A DNA stretch of 35,622 nucleotides, taken from SAR86 cluster bacterium REDSEA-S09_B4. Lineage in GTDB: Bacteria > Pseudomonadota > Gammaproteobacteria > Magnimaribacterales > Magnimaribacteraceae. Of the stretch, positions 15,337 through 25,490 are shown one piece after another. The number at the start of each line of letters is the position of its first letter. The stretch's first letter is position 1. Below the pieces are notes generated by a model. That model did no database searches and was not told the origin of the DNA. It saw only the letters and a program-made list of their open reading frames with translations. The position numbers were made by a program, and so were the translations under genes. The stretch covers positions 1-35,622 of the forward strand of contig LUQU01000055.1 of assembly GCA_001628005.1 (NCBI GenBank). Reading direction: 5' to 3'.

Positions 15337-16467
15337 TTGAATAACATCATTAAGAGCAACTTTGGTTCTATATCTCCTTATTTAGATGAAGAGGTTGCAG
15401 ATGTAATAGAATCACTAATTGAAGACAAGGTATTTCACCAGGTAATTTCCCATCAAATATACCCTTCATTACTGAATCTTATTCCAAGTTTTAGTTCTAT
15501 TTTATTTAAAAGAAACTTTAAAAAAAGTTTTGGTAGATCTAAGAGTATTAAAGATTTTCAAGATAATTTAGCTCCCTATGTTGGACAGATGATTGAAAAA
15601 ACAACGGATGGCTTTACTTATTCCGGTGTTAAAAACTTAAGTACAAAACCAACTTTGTATATTTCTAATCACAGAGACATAGCTCTGGACTCTCTATTTC
15701 TAAATTTTGCTAGGTACTTGGAAGGCATGCCAACCGTAAGAATAGCTATCGGAGATAATCTTCTTGATTCAAGCTTTTTTGAAAAAATAATGAGATTAAA
15801 TAAAAGCTTTGTAGTACACAGGAACATAAAAGGGGCTAAGGAGACTTTAAAAAAACTCAGCAACCTTTCTAGGTACATTGATCATTCTTTAAATAAGGAT
15901 AAAGAGAGCATATGGATTGCTCAGTTAGAGGGCAGGGCTAATGATGGAAATGATTTCACTGACCCCGCTGTGCTTAAAATGCTTTATTTAGCTGCGAGGA
16001 AAAATACGGATATAAATAGCTGGATAAAACAAGTAAATTTAACCCCTGTTTCTATATCTTATGAATACGACCCTCTAGATATTACCAAAGCAATCGGATG
16101 GGAAGGTTGGGAAGATTTATCTTATGAAGAAAATAATAAAAGAGATTTAAGTGAACTGGTAAAAGGCATAAAAGAAAGTAAGGGTAGGGTGCACCTCCAC
16201 ATAGGAAAAAATATTACAGAAAGTGTAGAAGATATTGAAAATCTAGCTGAGCTAATCGATCGAGAGATTATTACTAATTATAAATTATGGCCCAGCAACT
16301 ATATATCTGCTCATGCATTAGGTTTGATAGACACAAAGATAAATTTTGAAGGAAAAGAGAATTTATTTTTAAACAGGTTTAAAGATTTAGATCAGACTAC
16401 TTTAGAAAAAGCTTTAGAAATGTATGCTGCTCCTTTAGAGAACTTAAAAAAAAGGTTAGATACCTAG
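15337..16467 (+). CDS. Lysophospholipid acyltransferase-like (glycerol-3-phosphate/1-acyl-G3P acyltransferase family)
   Basis: The 376-residue product holds an acyltransferase core: YISNHRDIALDS around residue 110 as the catalytic histidine motif, IAIGDNLL, and NKSFVVHRNIKG followed by SIWIAQLEGRANDGNDFTDPAVLKML, which is the acyl-acceptor binding region. The aspartate lies two or six residues from the histidine rather than five as in classical HxxxxD, a variant I associate with acyltransferases common in Bacteroidota. No membrane helix is obvious. The start must be TTG at 15337 because no ATG, GTG or TTG candidate nearby retains the N-terminal region. It is divergent from the GDPD gene with 54 bases between them. 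Confidence 0.75.
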   Translation: MNNIIKSNFGSISPYLDEEVADVIESLIEDKVFHQVISHQIYPSLLNLIPSFSSILFKRNFKKSFGRSKSIKDFQDNLAPYVGQMIEKTTDGFTYSGVKNLSTKPTLYISNHRDIALDSLFLNFARYLEGMPTVRIAIGDNLLDSSFFEKIMRLNKSFVVHRNIKGAKETLKKLSNLSRYIDHSLNKDKESIWIAQLEGRANDGNDFTDPAVLKMLYLAARKNTDINSWIKQVNLTPVSISYEYDPLDITKAIGWEGWEDLSYEENNKRDLSELVKGIKESKGRVHLHIGKNITESVEDIENLAELIDREIITNYKLWPSNYISAHALGLIDTKINFEGKENLFLNRFKDLDQTTLEKALEMYAAPLENLKKRLDT

Positions 16468-16504
16468 GTACCTAACCCCTTTTAAATTTCTATCTTTAAG
16501 TAAT

Positions 16505-17137
16505 TTACATTGAGAAGGTAATTACAAATCCATCTTCATCACCAGGCCCACTATCGTCGTCTGAATTAAAATCACTTAGACCTATACCTATAGAGACTCT
16601 GTTAGCTATTTGTTGTGTAAAATCATAACTTACGAGAGTGTATTTTCCGACACCGTCGTAATCGCCATAAGTTATGCCAATGCCTGAATCAGCTAGACTA
16701 ACTGACCATTCAACATTATCGGGAGCTTTATCCATCCCTTCAGAAAATGTCACTCCAACCCATTTGTAACCTACACCGACATAGATTTCTTCGAAGTCCA
16801 AATCTGCTTCACCGGGATAGTTATAGGACATATATCCTACATCAAAGGTAACTCCACGAGCTGTTTCGTCTGTGTAGCCAAAATAAGCATCTATTTCCAT
16901 GTTGGCATCATCACCTGCACCAAAGTCTACTTTAGAGCCCCAAATACCTGCATAAGCACCATTTTCGGCAGTAACATCAACTCCTCCAGAATAAGCAAAA
17001 CCTTCATCAGTTTGGGTCATTCCTCGCCATATGTAATCATTACTTAAAGCAAAATTGGATTCTATTTCTGCTGCACTTATAGAAAACGCTCCCAAGCTCA
17101 GTATAGATATCAAGACTATTCTATTTATCTTATTCAT
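16505..17137 (-). CDS. Outer membrane protein, TIGR02001 (Gcw_chp) family
   Basis: The 210-residue precursor has a signal peptide (NRIVLISILSLGAFSISAAE, cleavage likely after AA or AE) and then the family opening FALSNDYIWRGMTQTDEGFAYSGGVD. Alternating polar and aromatic strands with acidic turns (GIWGSKVDFG, EIDAYFGYT, VTFDVGYMSY) indicate an outer membrane beta barrel of roughly ten to twelve strands. The last residue is Met after VITFS rather than Phe. Function of the family is unknown; some members are linked to small-solute transport. A GGAGA ribosome site precedes the ATG. It is a single-gene unit facing away from the SDR operon across a 213-base spacer. Confidence 0.85.
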   Translation of the reverse strand: MNKINRIVLISILSLGAFSISAAEIESNFALSNDYIWRGMTQTDEGFAYSGGVDVTAENGAYAGIWGSKVDFGAGDDANMEIDAYFGYTDETARGVTFDVGYMSYNYPGEADLDFEEIYVGVGYKWVGVTFSEGMDKAPDNVEWSVSLADSGIGITYGDYDGVGKYTLVSYDFTQQIANRVSIGIGLSDFNSDDDSGPGDEDGFVITFSM

Positions 17138-17350
17138 TTCTTCTCCTTTCTAAAAAAATAACAGTTCAACACTTAATATTATGCAAGATTAATGCCAATT
17201 ATTTCCCTTTTTTTATATTTTTTTGCATTTAAATGGTGCGTTTTGGCTTTAAACCTAGGTTTCAGGGTGCAAAATAAACTTGAAGAGTTTTTAATGAATG
17301 CTTTATCGTGTAATATTCGCGTCCCTTAAAAAGAAATTTCAGGAGAGTTT

Positions 17351-18118
17351 ATGGATATTAAAGGAAAAGTTGCACTTATTACAGGAGGAGCTTCTGGCTT
17401 GGGTTTAGCTACAGCAGAAAAACTCTTAGCTGCTGGATCTAAGATAATGTTAGTTGATTTAAATGAAGATAATATTAAAAAAGCTGCAGAAAATTTAGGC
17501 GATGAAACAGCCTATGCTATTGCAAATGTAACTGAAGAAGACTCAGTTACTGAATGTATTAAGTCAACCGTAGATAAATTTGGAGGGATTCACATTGTTG
17601 TAAATTGTGCAGGTATAGGAAGTGCTAGCAAAACAGTTGGCAAAGATGGTGCTCATCCTTTGCAATATTTCAAAACGGTAGTAGATATTAATTTAACAGG
17701 GACTTTCAATGTATTGAGATTAGCTGCTGTTGAAATGGGAAACAATGAACCAGAGGAAGATGGAGAATGTGGCGTGATAATTAATACTGCTTCTGTAGCA
17801 GCCTTTGACGGTCAAATTGGTCAAGCGGGTTATAGTGCTAGTAAAGCAGGAGTTGTAGGAATGACATTACCAATAGCCAGAGATCTAGCAAGAATGGGAA
17901 TTAGAGTTAACACAATTGCACCTGGAATATTTGATACACCAATGATGGCTATGGCCCCAGATCAAGTTAGAAACCCACTTATTGAAATGACCCAATTTCC
18001 TAAAAGACTAGGCCTTCCTCAAGAATATGCATCTCTAGTAAAGCACATTGTAGAAAACCCATTTTTAAACGGAGAGACTATACGTTTAGATGGTGGTATA
18101 AGAATGGCTCCTAAATAA
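17351..18118 (+). CDS. Short-chain dehydrogenase, 3-hydroxyacyl-CoA dehydrogenase type-2-like
   Basis: This 255-residue SDR has the cofactor motif TGGASGLG (11-18), an acidic residue Asp36 that favours NAD over NADP, NCAG (85-88), and the catalytic set Asn114, Ser148, Tyr161 and Lys165 (YSASK). The insertion between residues 90 and 110 and the NTASVAAFDGQIGQAGYSASK block resemble human HSD17B10 and bacterial 3-hydroxy-2-methylbutyryl-CoA dehydrogenases, which oxidise 3-hydroxyacyl-CoA in fatty acid or isoleucine breakdown. A strong AGGAG (17341-17345) precedes the ATG. It heads a five-gene run with SohB, the AcuI-like reductase, a small membrane protein and a nitronate monooxygenase. Confidence 0.88.
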   Translation: MDIKGKVALITGGASGLGLATAEKLLAAGSKIMLVDLNEDNIKKAAENLGDETAYAIANVTEEDSVTECIKSTVDKFGGIHIVVNCAGIGSASKTVGKDGAHPLQYFKTVVDINLTGTFNVLRLAAVEMGNNEPEEDGECGVIINTASVAAFDGQIGQAGYSASKAGVVGMTLPIARDLARMGIRVNTIAPGIFDTPMMAMAPDQVRNPLIEMTQFPKRLGLPQEYASLVKHIVENPFLNGETIRLDGGIRMAPK

Positions 18119-18121
18119 TTT

Positions 18122-19147
18122 ATGATTGATCTTCTTATAGCATACGGATTCTTTCTACTGAAGATGATTACTGTTTTAGCAGTAATACTCATCCCAATTA
18201 TGATTATAGCTAGCTCTTCTAAGCATAAAAAAGAAACTGATAAAGGCAGAATAATCGTAAAAAATCTATCAGATAAATTAGAAGAAATTGGGGTGTCCTT
18301 AAAAAGTGCAGAAATGGATCCTAAGGCATTTAAAAGTTTCTTAAAGGAAAGGAAGAAGAAAAAAAAGAAGGCAATTAAAGGTAAGCCTAAAGAAATAATT
18401 TATGTTTTAGATTTTAAAGGGGATCTACAAGCTAGTGCCGTTGATAAACTCAAACAAGAGATCAATGCGATCATTGCTTCCGAAGTTAAATGCAAGGAAG
18501 TAGTTTTAAAGGTAGAGAGCGGAGGTGGTTCTGCTTATGCGTATGGTTTATGTGCAGCAGAATTGAAGAGGCTTGTAGACAATAAAATTAAACTTACTGT
18601 TTGCATAGATAAAATAGCTGCAAGTGGGGGGTATTTAATGTCCTGCGTTGCGACTAAGATAGTTGCAGCTCCCTGGGCTATCGTAGGATCAATTGGTGTG
18701 ATTGCTCAGTTACCAAATTTTCACAGATTACTTAAGAAATTAGATATAGATATAGAAATGCATACAGCTGGAAAGTTTAAAAGAACCTTAACTACTTTAG
18801 GAAAAAACACTAAACAGGGAAGAGAAAAATTTATTTCAGAATTAGAAGACTTGCACGTAGTGTTTAAAGACTTTGTTAAAGAAAATAGACCTAAAATCAA
18901 GGTAGCCAAAGTATCTACAGGAGAGGTATGGCAGGGTGACAAAGCGGTAAAACTTGGTTTAATCGATGAAATAGGGACTTCAGATGATTATCTTTTAAAG
19001 CTAGCAAGTAAATTTAAATTGTTAGAAATTGAGTACTTTAAAAAGAAACCTCTTACGGCTAGATTTAGTACTGCTATTGAAGCAATAGTTGAAAAAAGCG
19101 TATACAAAGTATTAGACATATTTAATAAAGATAGATTTATTACTTAA
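18122..19147 (+). CDS. sohB: SohB-type inner membrane serine peptidase
   Basis: The 341-residue protein has an N-terminal membrane anchor (residues 4-30), a lysine-rich linker (75-90) and an S49 signal-peptide-peptidase domain. Ser168 in AASGGYLMS is the nucleophile and a lysine in AGKFKRT, most likely Lys220, 52 residues later, is the general base, the spacing seen in short SppA enzymes. The N-terminal extension VKNLSDKLEE...KERKKKKKK is the usual SohB N domain. It degrades membrane-associated peptides with the active site outside the cytoplasm. The start is three bases after the SDR stop and the AcuI-like gene begins eight bases later. A run of eight A (18359-18366) in the linker forms a possible slippery site. 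Confidence 0.88.
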   Translation: MIDLLIAYGFFLLKMITVLAVILIPIMIIASSSKHKKETDKGRIIVKNLSDKLEEIGVSLKSAEMDPKAFKSFLKERKKKKKKAIKGKPKEIIYVLDFKGDLQASAVDKLKQEINAIIASEVKCKEVVLKVESGGGSAYAYGLCAAELKRLVDNKIKLTVCIDKIAASGGYLMSCVATKIVAAPWAIVGSIGVIAQLPNFHRLLKKLDIDIEMHTAGKFKRTLTTLGKNTKQGREKFISELEDLHVVFKDFVKENRPKIKVAKVSTGEVWQGDKAVKLGLIDEIGTSDDYLLKLASKFKLLEIEYFKKKPLTARFSTAIEAIVEKSVYKVLDIFNKDRFIT

Positions 19148-19155
19148 AGAAAACT

Positions 19156-20151
19156 ATGACCTCAAATTTTAGAGCTTTGGAAGCTTCCGAGTCAGAAGGA
19201 AAGTTTGACTTATCGATTGTTGAAAAAAAAATAGATGATTTACCAGAAGGAGACTTGCTGGTTAAGGTAAGTTACTCATCTTTAAATTATAAAGATGCAA
19301 TGTCTGCTACTGGCATGCCAGGAGTTACAAGAAATTATCCCCACATCCCAGGAATTGATGCCGTAGGTGCGGTAGTTAATTCAAAAGTTTCAGATTTTAA
19401 AGAAGGCGACTATGTCATAGTTACCGGATACGATTTAGGAATGAATACTTCTGGTGGCTTTGGGGAATACATAAGAGTACCGGCTAGCTGGGCAATACAT
19501 TTACCAAAAGGACTGAGTGAAAAACAATCCATGTCATTAGGAACAGCCGGGTTAACAGCTGGTTTGTCCGTACATGCGCTAGATAGTTTTAGAAAATGGG
19601 AAGGCTTTAAAGATACGAAATCCATAGTAAGCGGTTCAACTGGAGGTGTTGGGTCAGTCTCCGTTATGCTTTTGTCGAAACTTGGTTCTGAAGTTACTGC
19701 AGTTACTGGAAAAAATGACCAAGCTGATTTTCTTAGTTCTTTAGGTACCTCAAACATTTTAAGCAGAGAAGAGTTAACAGAAACAGCCAGAAAACCGATT
19801 GGAAAAAGTTTATGGGATATTGGGGTTGATGTGGTCAGTGGAGAAACCTTAAGTCTTTTATTAACTTCTTTAAGTCCTGGAGGTGCTATTGCTTGTTCAG
19901 GATTAGTTGGTGGCCCTTCTTTTGAAAGCTCTATTTTTCCTTTCATTTTAAGAGGCAATGCTTTAATTGGAATAGATTCTGTAGAAATACCCCTTAAAAC
20001 AAAAGAACATATTTGGGAACATTTTGCAGGTGATTGGGCTCTGGAGGGATTAGAGGCAATTACAACAGAAGTTTCTTTAGATAATCTTGAAAAAGAAATT
20101 ACAAGTATATTGAAAGGAAATCAGGTCGGTAGAATATTAGTTAAAATTTAA
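19156..20151 (+). CDS. acuI: YhdH/AcuI-type NADPH-dependent reductase (acryloyl-CoA reductase family)
   Basis: The 331-residue zinc-independent medium-chain dehydrogenase has the family blocks SSLNYKDAM, HIPGIDAVG, GYDLGMNTSGGFGEY, SLGTAGLTAGLSV, the Rossmann motif SGSTGGVGSV (about 159-168) and LRGNALIGIDSVE near the end. These define the YhdH/YhfP group, in which characterised members (AcuI) reduce acryloyl-CoA to propionyl-CoA with NADPH, an important step in DMSP and 3-hydroxypropionate metabolism of marine bacteria. The absence of zinc-binding cysteines fits. It sits eight bases after sohB. The assignment to the YhdH/AcuI family is firm; the acryloyl-CoA substrate is inferred. Confidence 0.82.
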   Translation: MTSNFRALEASESEGKFDLSIVEKKIDDLPEGDLLVKVSYSSLNYKDAMSATGMPGVTRNYPHIPGIDAVGAVVNSKVSDFKEGDYVIVTGYDLGMNTSGGFGEYIRVPASWAIHLPKGLSEKQSMSLGTAGLTAGLSVHALDSFRKWEGFKDTKSIVSGSTGGVGSVSVMLLSKLGSEVTAVTGKNDQADFLSSLGTSNILSREELTETARKPIGKSLWDIGVDVVSGETLSLLLTSLSPGGAIACSGLVGGPSFESSIFPFILRGNALIGIDSVEIPLKTKEHIWEHFAGDWALEGLEAITTEVSLDNLEKEITSILKGNQVGRILVKI

Positions 20152-20163
20152 ATAGGAGATGGG

Positions 20164-20289
20164 ATGTCAGATTTAGATGAAAAAAAAGAAACCGAAGATA
20201 AAGAAGATAGTAAAGCAGATGCAATCGCAGCTGTTCTTATAATTACCTGTTTAACAGTGGCTACCTATATCTGGGTATCCAGTCAGTAA
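20164..20289 (+). CDS. Small single-helix membrane protein, 41 residues
   Basis: Between the AcuI-like gene and the third nitronate monooxygenase there is a 41-codon frame with ATG at 20164 and an excellent ribosome site AGGAG (20154-20158) five bases upstream. The first 19 residues are strongly charged (MSDLDEKKETEDKEDSKAD) and the rest forms one hydrophobic helix (AIAAVLIITCLTVATYIWV) with a short polar tail. The gene fills its slot exactly: 12 bases after one stop and 8 bases before the next start. That placement and the ribosome site make it very likely real. I know no family for it; it resembles small inner membrane proteins that associate with larger partners. Confidence 0.8.
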   Translation: MSDLDEKKETEDKEDSKADAIAAVLIITCLTVATYIWVSSQ

Positions 20290-20297
20290 GGCATAAA

Positions 20298-21272
20298 ATG
20301 GATGTAATAAGTTTTTTAAAGGATAAAACCAGAATTCCTGTAATAGGGGCTCCTTTGTTTACTGTTTCTTACCCTGATCTAGTTCTTGCTCAGTGTAAAG
20401 CCGGGATAGTTGGTTCTTTCCCTGCCTTGAATGCAAGACCAGAGGAAAAGTTAGATGAATGGATCTCTATGATGAAGAAAGAATTGGAAGAATATAAATC
20501 TGAGAATCCTGAAGAAATGGTAGCGCCCTTTGCTGTGAACCAAATTTGTCATCACTCTAACAACAGGCTGGAACATGATATGGAAGTCTGTACTAGACAT
20601 GAGGTTCCTATAATTATCACAAGCTTAAGAGCCCCTAAATTTGTTGTAGATTCTGTACACAGTTATGGTGGGGCAGTAATTCATGATGTCATCAATATAA
20701 GGCACGCAAAGAAAGCTGTTGATGAGGGAGCTGATGGTCTTATTCTTGTTTGTGCTGGAGCGGGAGGGCATGCAGGAACTTTAAGTCCATTCGCACTCGT
20801 AAGAGAAGTAAGAGAATTTTTTGATGGCCCGATTGCTTTGTCAGGTAGTATTTCACATGGCGCTTCAGTGCTTTCAGCACAAGCTATGGGAGCTGATCTG
20901 GCTTATATTGGCACGAGATTTATTGCTACCAAAGAAGCTAACGCTAGCGAAGGTTATAAAGATATGATTGTTGAAAGTTCAGCAAATGACATCATGTATT
21001 CAGCTACTTTTACAGGGGTTCATGGCAATTATCTTAAACCAAGTGTAGTAAAAGCTGGTCTAGATCCTGATAATCTACCTTACGCTGATAAACATGATAT
21101 GAACTTTGGATCTGGTCCTGGAGATAATCAAAAAAAGGCTTGGAAGGATATTTGGGGTTCAGGGCAAGGAATTGGCAATCTTCATGAAGTTCCTACTGTG
21201 CGAGAAGCCGTCGATGCTCTAGTAGCAGAGTATGAAGAGGCTAAGAGTTCTTTAAAGGAAAGGTCTGCTTAA
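20298..21272 (+). CDS. Nitronate monooxygenase family protein, copy 3
   Basis: The 324-residue FMN-binding barrel has the family opening IPVIGAPLFTVSYPDLVLAQCKAGIVGSFPAL, a middle block HDVINIRHAKKAVDEGADGLILVCAGAGGHAG with the conserved His158, and SGSISHGASVLSAQAMGADLAYIGTRF holding the FMN phosphate. It belongs to a different subgroup from copies 1 and 2 (it lacks their C-terminal TGK...PLPMP blocks) and has a distinctive end with NYLKPSVVKAGLDPDNLP and GSGQGIGN. Substrate is not known. It is the last gene of the SDR-sohB-acuI run and shares a TTAA stop overlap (21269-21272) with the convergent enoyl-CoA hydratase gene. Confidence 0.86.
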   Translation: MDVISFLKDKTRIPVIGAPLFTVSYPDLVLAQCKAGIVGSFPALNARPEEKLDEWISMMKKELEEYKSENPEEMVAPFAVNQICHHSNNRLEHDMEVCTRHEVPIIITSLRAPKFVVDSVHSYGGAVIHDVINIRHAKKAVDEGADGLILVCAGAGGHAGTLSPFALVREVREFFDGPIALSGSISHGASVLSAQAMGADLAYIGTRFIATKEANASEGYKDMIVESSANDIMYSATFTGVHGNYLKPSVVKAGLDPDNLPYADKHDMNFGSGPGDNQKKAWKDIWGSGQGIGNLHEVPTVREAVDALVAEYEEAKSSLKERSA

Positions 21273-22041
21273 TCTCCTTTGTATTCAGGGTCTCTTTTTT
21301 CAAAAAAAGACTTAATAGCTTCTTTCCTGTCTTTAGTTTCATGAGTTAGAAGAGTCTGATCGTAATCCATGTGCATAATTGCATCATCTCCTGAATAGGT
21401 TAATTCATTTACACTTCTTTTAATCATTTGAGCTGCAATAGGGGGTTTAGAAGCATAAAGATTTGCCATTTTCTCAGCAGCTTTCATTAATTGTTCTTTG
21501 GAATGGACTTCGTCATAAAATCCCCATTTCAGGAGGGTATCAGCATTCTCATTTTCTCCACCAATAACTATTTTCTTTGCTTTAGCAGGTCCAATTAGTC
21601 TCACAGCTAATGGGAGGCCTAACCAGTTAAGATTGATTCCTAGGTTTATTTCTGGATAACCAAGCATCGCATCATCAGAAGCGATCCTAAAGTCACAGGC
21701 AGAAGCTATACAGGCTGCTCCACCAAGACAGTACCCATTAATAGCTGCTATGGTTATTTGATCTACTTCTAGGAAGGACCAAATAGCAGGCTTTCCAAAG
21801 TTATTTCTCCAAGCTTCAAGCCTAGTTACAGGTTCTCGTTTTTCTTTTAAATCAGCTCCAGAAGAAAAATTTTCTCCGGTACCTGTATAAATAACAACTC
21901 TTGACTCCAGATCCTCTTTTAAAGAAGCATTAAACTCGGTTAACTCTTTAAGAATTTCAGTATTGAGAGCATTTAAGGATTTAGGTCTATTTAAATAGAC
22001 CCAACATAAATGTCCTTCTTTTTTGATTTTCAAATGTTTCA

Positions 22042-22042
<1 letters not shown>
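21269..22042 (-). CDS. Enoyl-CoA hydratase/isomerase family protein
   Basis: The 257-residue crotonase-fold protein has the oxyanion-hole segments FSSGADLKE (59-67) and AINGYCLGGAA (100-110) and the C-terminal helix region with EAIKSFFEKRDPEYKG. The glutamate of the GYPEINLG block (Glu131) matches Glu164 of rat mitochondrial enoyl-CoA hydratase, but the position of the other catalytic glutamate (Glu144 in rat) is Cys111 here. Single-glutamate members are often isomerases or have other activities, so the exact reaction is open. It follows trxB with a one-base overlap (TAATG) on the minus strand. It may work with the nearby SDR and AcuI-like enzymes in acyl-CoA metabolism, which is inference. 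Confidence 0.85.
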
Positions 22043-22995
<953 letters not shown>

Positions 22996-23037
22996 TTAAA
23001 TTATAACTTCGAAATGCCAATAAGTTATTGTTGAAAG

Positions 23038-23067
23038 TTAGAACAACGTTCAAATAATCTATACAAT
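23038..23067 (+). promoter_or_regulatory. Candidate ftsK promoter
   Basis: TTAGAA (23038-23043) and TACAAT (23062-23067) are separated by 18 bases and lie 22 bases before the GTG of ftsK, in the spacer between divergent trxB and ftsK. Each hexamer differs from the sigma70 consensus by one or two bases. In DNA this AT-rich such pairs arise by chance, so the call is tentative. Confidence 0.35.
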
Positions 23068-23088
23068 ACGAAAAACATATCTCAGCAA

Positions 23089-25467
23089 GTGGCAAAAAAG
23101 GCGCAAGCAACGAAGAAATCAGCTGAACAAGCTGTCTCCATTTCTCGCTTAAAACTTAACCAACTATTTTTTGAATCTCTATTAATTGTTCAGGGTTTTT
23201 TTGGATTATTCGTATTAATCTCGCTAATTACATTCTCTCCCCAAGACCCAGGATGGAATTCTCAAACTTTTAGTAACCCCTTAGTAGGAGAAGAGTTTGG
23301 AATTTCTAATGCTGTAGGCTCATGGGGAGCTTATTTGAGTGATTTTCTTTTTTCAATAGTAGGATATGTGGCTTACCTTTTACCTTATTGGCTTCTTTGG
23401 CCTCTTGTTAGACATTTCATCTTTTTTAGAAGACCAATACAATTTTCTCAGATTTATTCTGGACTAATAGGCGTAAGGATACTGGGCTGGTCTTTATTTC
23501 TAATTTCAACTTCTACTTTATTGTCTATATTTATAGAACCTGGTTATTCCTTTCTACCTGAAGATACTGGGGGTTTAATTGGAACTGCTGTTTCTTCCTA
23601 CACTTTAGAACCATTAAGTTTTATTGGTAGTAGCCTCCTATTTGTTTGTTTAGGTCTATTGGGTTTAACACTGTCTCTTGAGATTTCTTGGACTAACTTA
23701 ATTATTAAAGCCCAAGAGTATTTAATTAATTTTGGAGGTGACTTTGGAGAGAAAGCTTCTGAAGCTCTAGATAAAATCAAAGAAAAGCAAAAGTTAAGAA
23801 AAGAAAAGCTTGATAGACAGCAGAAGGTTATGGAGGAAGCCAAGAAGAAAGAAAAAATTAAAGCACCTGAAGTCGTTAAAGCAAAAGAAAAGCTTGAAAC
23901 TAGCAAAAGGGCTCAGCAGGAAAAACAAGAAGAGCTATTTGAATACAAAGAAGCTGCTACTCCTCCAAAACTCTCATTACTAGATGAAAAAGCAGAAGAG
24001 CTTTCAGATGAGACATCTGAACACTCACTTAGACAGCTAGGTGAGTTGGTTATAAGTAAACTCTCAGAATACGGAATTAATGAAGTGACGGTTGAATCAA
24101 TTCAGCCTGGTCCAGTTGTAATAAGACTGGAGTTAAAACTTCCAAGTGGATTAAAGGTAAATCAAATTTCTAATATCAACAAAGATTTAGCCCGTTCTCT
24201 CTCAAAAACAAGTGTAAGAATCGTGGAAGTTATAGAAGGTAGAGACACAATTGGGGTAGAGGTACCTAGAGAAGACAGACAGCCAGTTTTGTTGAGTGAA
24301 GTTATATCAAGCACTGAATATGATGATTCAAAAAGTCCGCTTACAGTAGCTTTAGGAAAAGATATAAGCGGTTCAGCGGTCGTAGCGGAATTATCTTCAA
24401 TGCCACACTTACTAGTTGCGGGTACAACCGGTTCAGGAAAGTCAGTAGCAATTAACTCTATGTTGGTGAGTATTTTGTTTAAAGCAAGCCCTGAGCAAGT
24501 CAGATTAATTCTTATAGATCCAAAAATGTTAGAACTATCTGTATATGAAGATATTCCCCATCTGCTTTGTCCAGTCATAACGGACATGAAAGAAGCTTCT
24601 AGTGGTTTACGTTGGTGTGTTAATGAGATGGAAAGAAGATATAAGCTTATGGCTGAGTTAGGAGTAAGAAATCTTAATGGTTATAACAAGAAAGTCTCTG
24701 ATGCTATTAATTCAGGAACACCAATAAAGGATCCACTATGGAAAAAAGAGGAAGATGAAGAACTAGAATCCGAGGCACCGGATTTAGAAAATCTCCCTAA
24801 TATTGTTTTAGCAGTCGATGAATTAGCTGATTTAATGATGATAGTAGGTAAAACAGCAGAACAACTAATAGCAAGAATTGCTCAAAAAGCACGGGCAGCT
24901 GGAATACACATGCTTTTAGCTACGCAAAGACCGTCTGTAGATGTAATTACTGGCCTTATTAAAGCAAACATATCTGCCAGAGTAGCTTTTCAGGTTGCTT
25001 CTAAAATGGACTCCAGGGTTATTCTTGATCAAGGTGGGGCCGAACAGTTACTTGGTAAAGGAGATATGCTTTATTTAGCAGCCGGCACGTCAATACCACA
25101 AAGAGTTCACGGTGCTTTTGTAGGAGACGATGAAGTCAAAAGAGTAGCTGATGACTGGAAACAGAGAGGGAAAGCAATTTATATTGATGAAGTTACTCAA
25201 GAAGAAGGCGCTGTTATAGGCATGCCAGGCATACCCACAATTGGTGACTCAGAAGATGATGGAGAGGCTGATGAACTTTATGACGAAGCAGTCTTATTTG
25301 TAACTCAATCAAGAAGGGCTTCAATTTCTGCTGTGCAGCGAAGACTGAGAGTTGGATATAACAGGGCTGCAAGATTAATAGAAACGATGGAAGCAGCAGG
25401 AGTGGTTAGTCCAATGGCAGCAAACGGAAATAGAGAAGTTTTAGTAGCTCCTCCACCTGAGGATTAA
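23089..25467 (+). CDS. ftsK: DNA translocase FtsK
   Basis: The 792-residue protein has an N-terminal membrane domain with about four helices (residues 25-200), a charged coiled-coil linker (about 220-290, rich in K, E and Q and much shorter than in E. coli), the RecA-like motor with Walker A GTTGSGKS (445-452) and Walker B VDEL (Asp577, Glu578), and a C-terminal winged-helix gamma domain ([28 protein letters not shown]) that reads KOPS sequences. It pumps DNA at the division septum and activates XerCD. The start is GTG at 23089. It heads ftsK-lolA-serS. A promoter may use TACAAT at 23062-23067 with TTAGAA 18 bases upstream. Confidence 0.95.
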   Translation: MAKKAQATKKSAEQAVSISRLKLNQLFFESLLIVQGFFGLFVLISLITFSPQDPGWNSQTFSNPLVGEEFGISNAVGSWGAYLSDFLFSIVGYVAYLLPYWLLWPLVRHFIFFRRPIQFSQIYSGLIGVRILGWSLFLISTSTLLSIFIEPGYSFLPEDTGGLIGTAVSSYTLEPLSFIGSSLLFVCLGLLGLTLSLEISWTNLIIKAQEYLINFGGDFGEKASEALDKIKEKQKLRKEKLDRQQKVMEEAKKKEKIKAPEVVKAKEKLETSKRAQQEKQEELFEYKEAATPPKLSLLDEKAEELSDETSEHSLRQLGELVISKLSEYGINEVTVESIQPGPVVIRLELKLPSGLKVNQISNINKDLARSLSKTSVRIVEVIEGRDTIGVEVPREDRQPVLLSEVISSTEYDDSKSPLTVALGKDISGSAVVAELSSMPHLLVAGTTGSGKSVAINSMLVSILFKASPEQVRLILIDPKMLELSVYEDIPHLLCPVITDMKEASSGLRWCVNEMERRYKLMAELGVRNLNGYNKKVSDAINSGTPIKDPLWKKEEDEELESEAPDLENLPNIVLAVDELADLMMIVGKTAEQLIARIAQKARAAGIHMLLATQRPSVDVITGLIKANISARVAFQVASKMDSRVILDQGGAEQLLGKGDMLYLAAGTSIPQRVHGAFVGDDEVKRVADDWKQRGKAIYIDEVTQEEGAVIGMPGIPTIGDSEDDGEADELYDEAVLFVTQSRRASISAVQRRLRVGYNRAARLIETMEAAGVVSPMAANGNREVLVAPPPED

Positions 25468-25490
25468 CGGCTAAAATTCATTTCTTTTTC

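Noticed and set aside
16461-16474. Palindromic TACCTAGGTA/AGGTACCT at the end of the acyltransferase gene
   Set aside because: Partly coding, short, with no loop or T run, so not a terminator; could be chance.
17138-17350. Promoter for the SDR operon (TAATAT at 17311, TTGAAG at 17280)
   Set aside because: The two hexamers are 25 bases apart, too far for one sigma70 promoter, and no better pair was found; the spacer surely contains divergent promoters but I cannot place them.
19410-19958. 182-codon minus-strand frame within the AcuI-like gene
   Set aside because: Long but proline- and serine-rich with no family features, and it mirrors codon structure of a firmly identified gene.
24162-24587. 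141-codon minus-strand frame within ftsK
   Set aside because: Antisense shadow across the Walker A region of FtsK, with no domain of its own.
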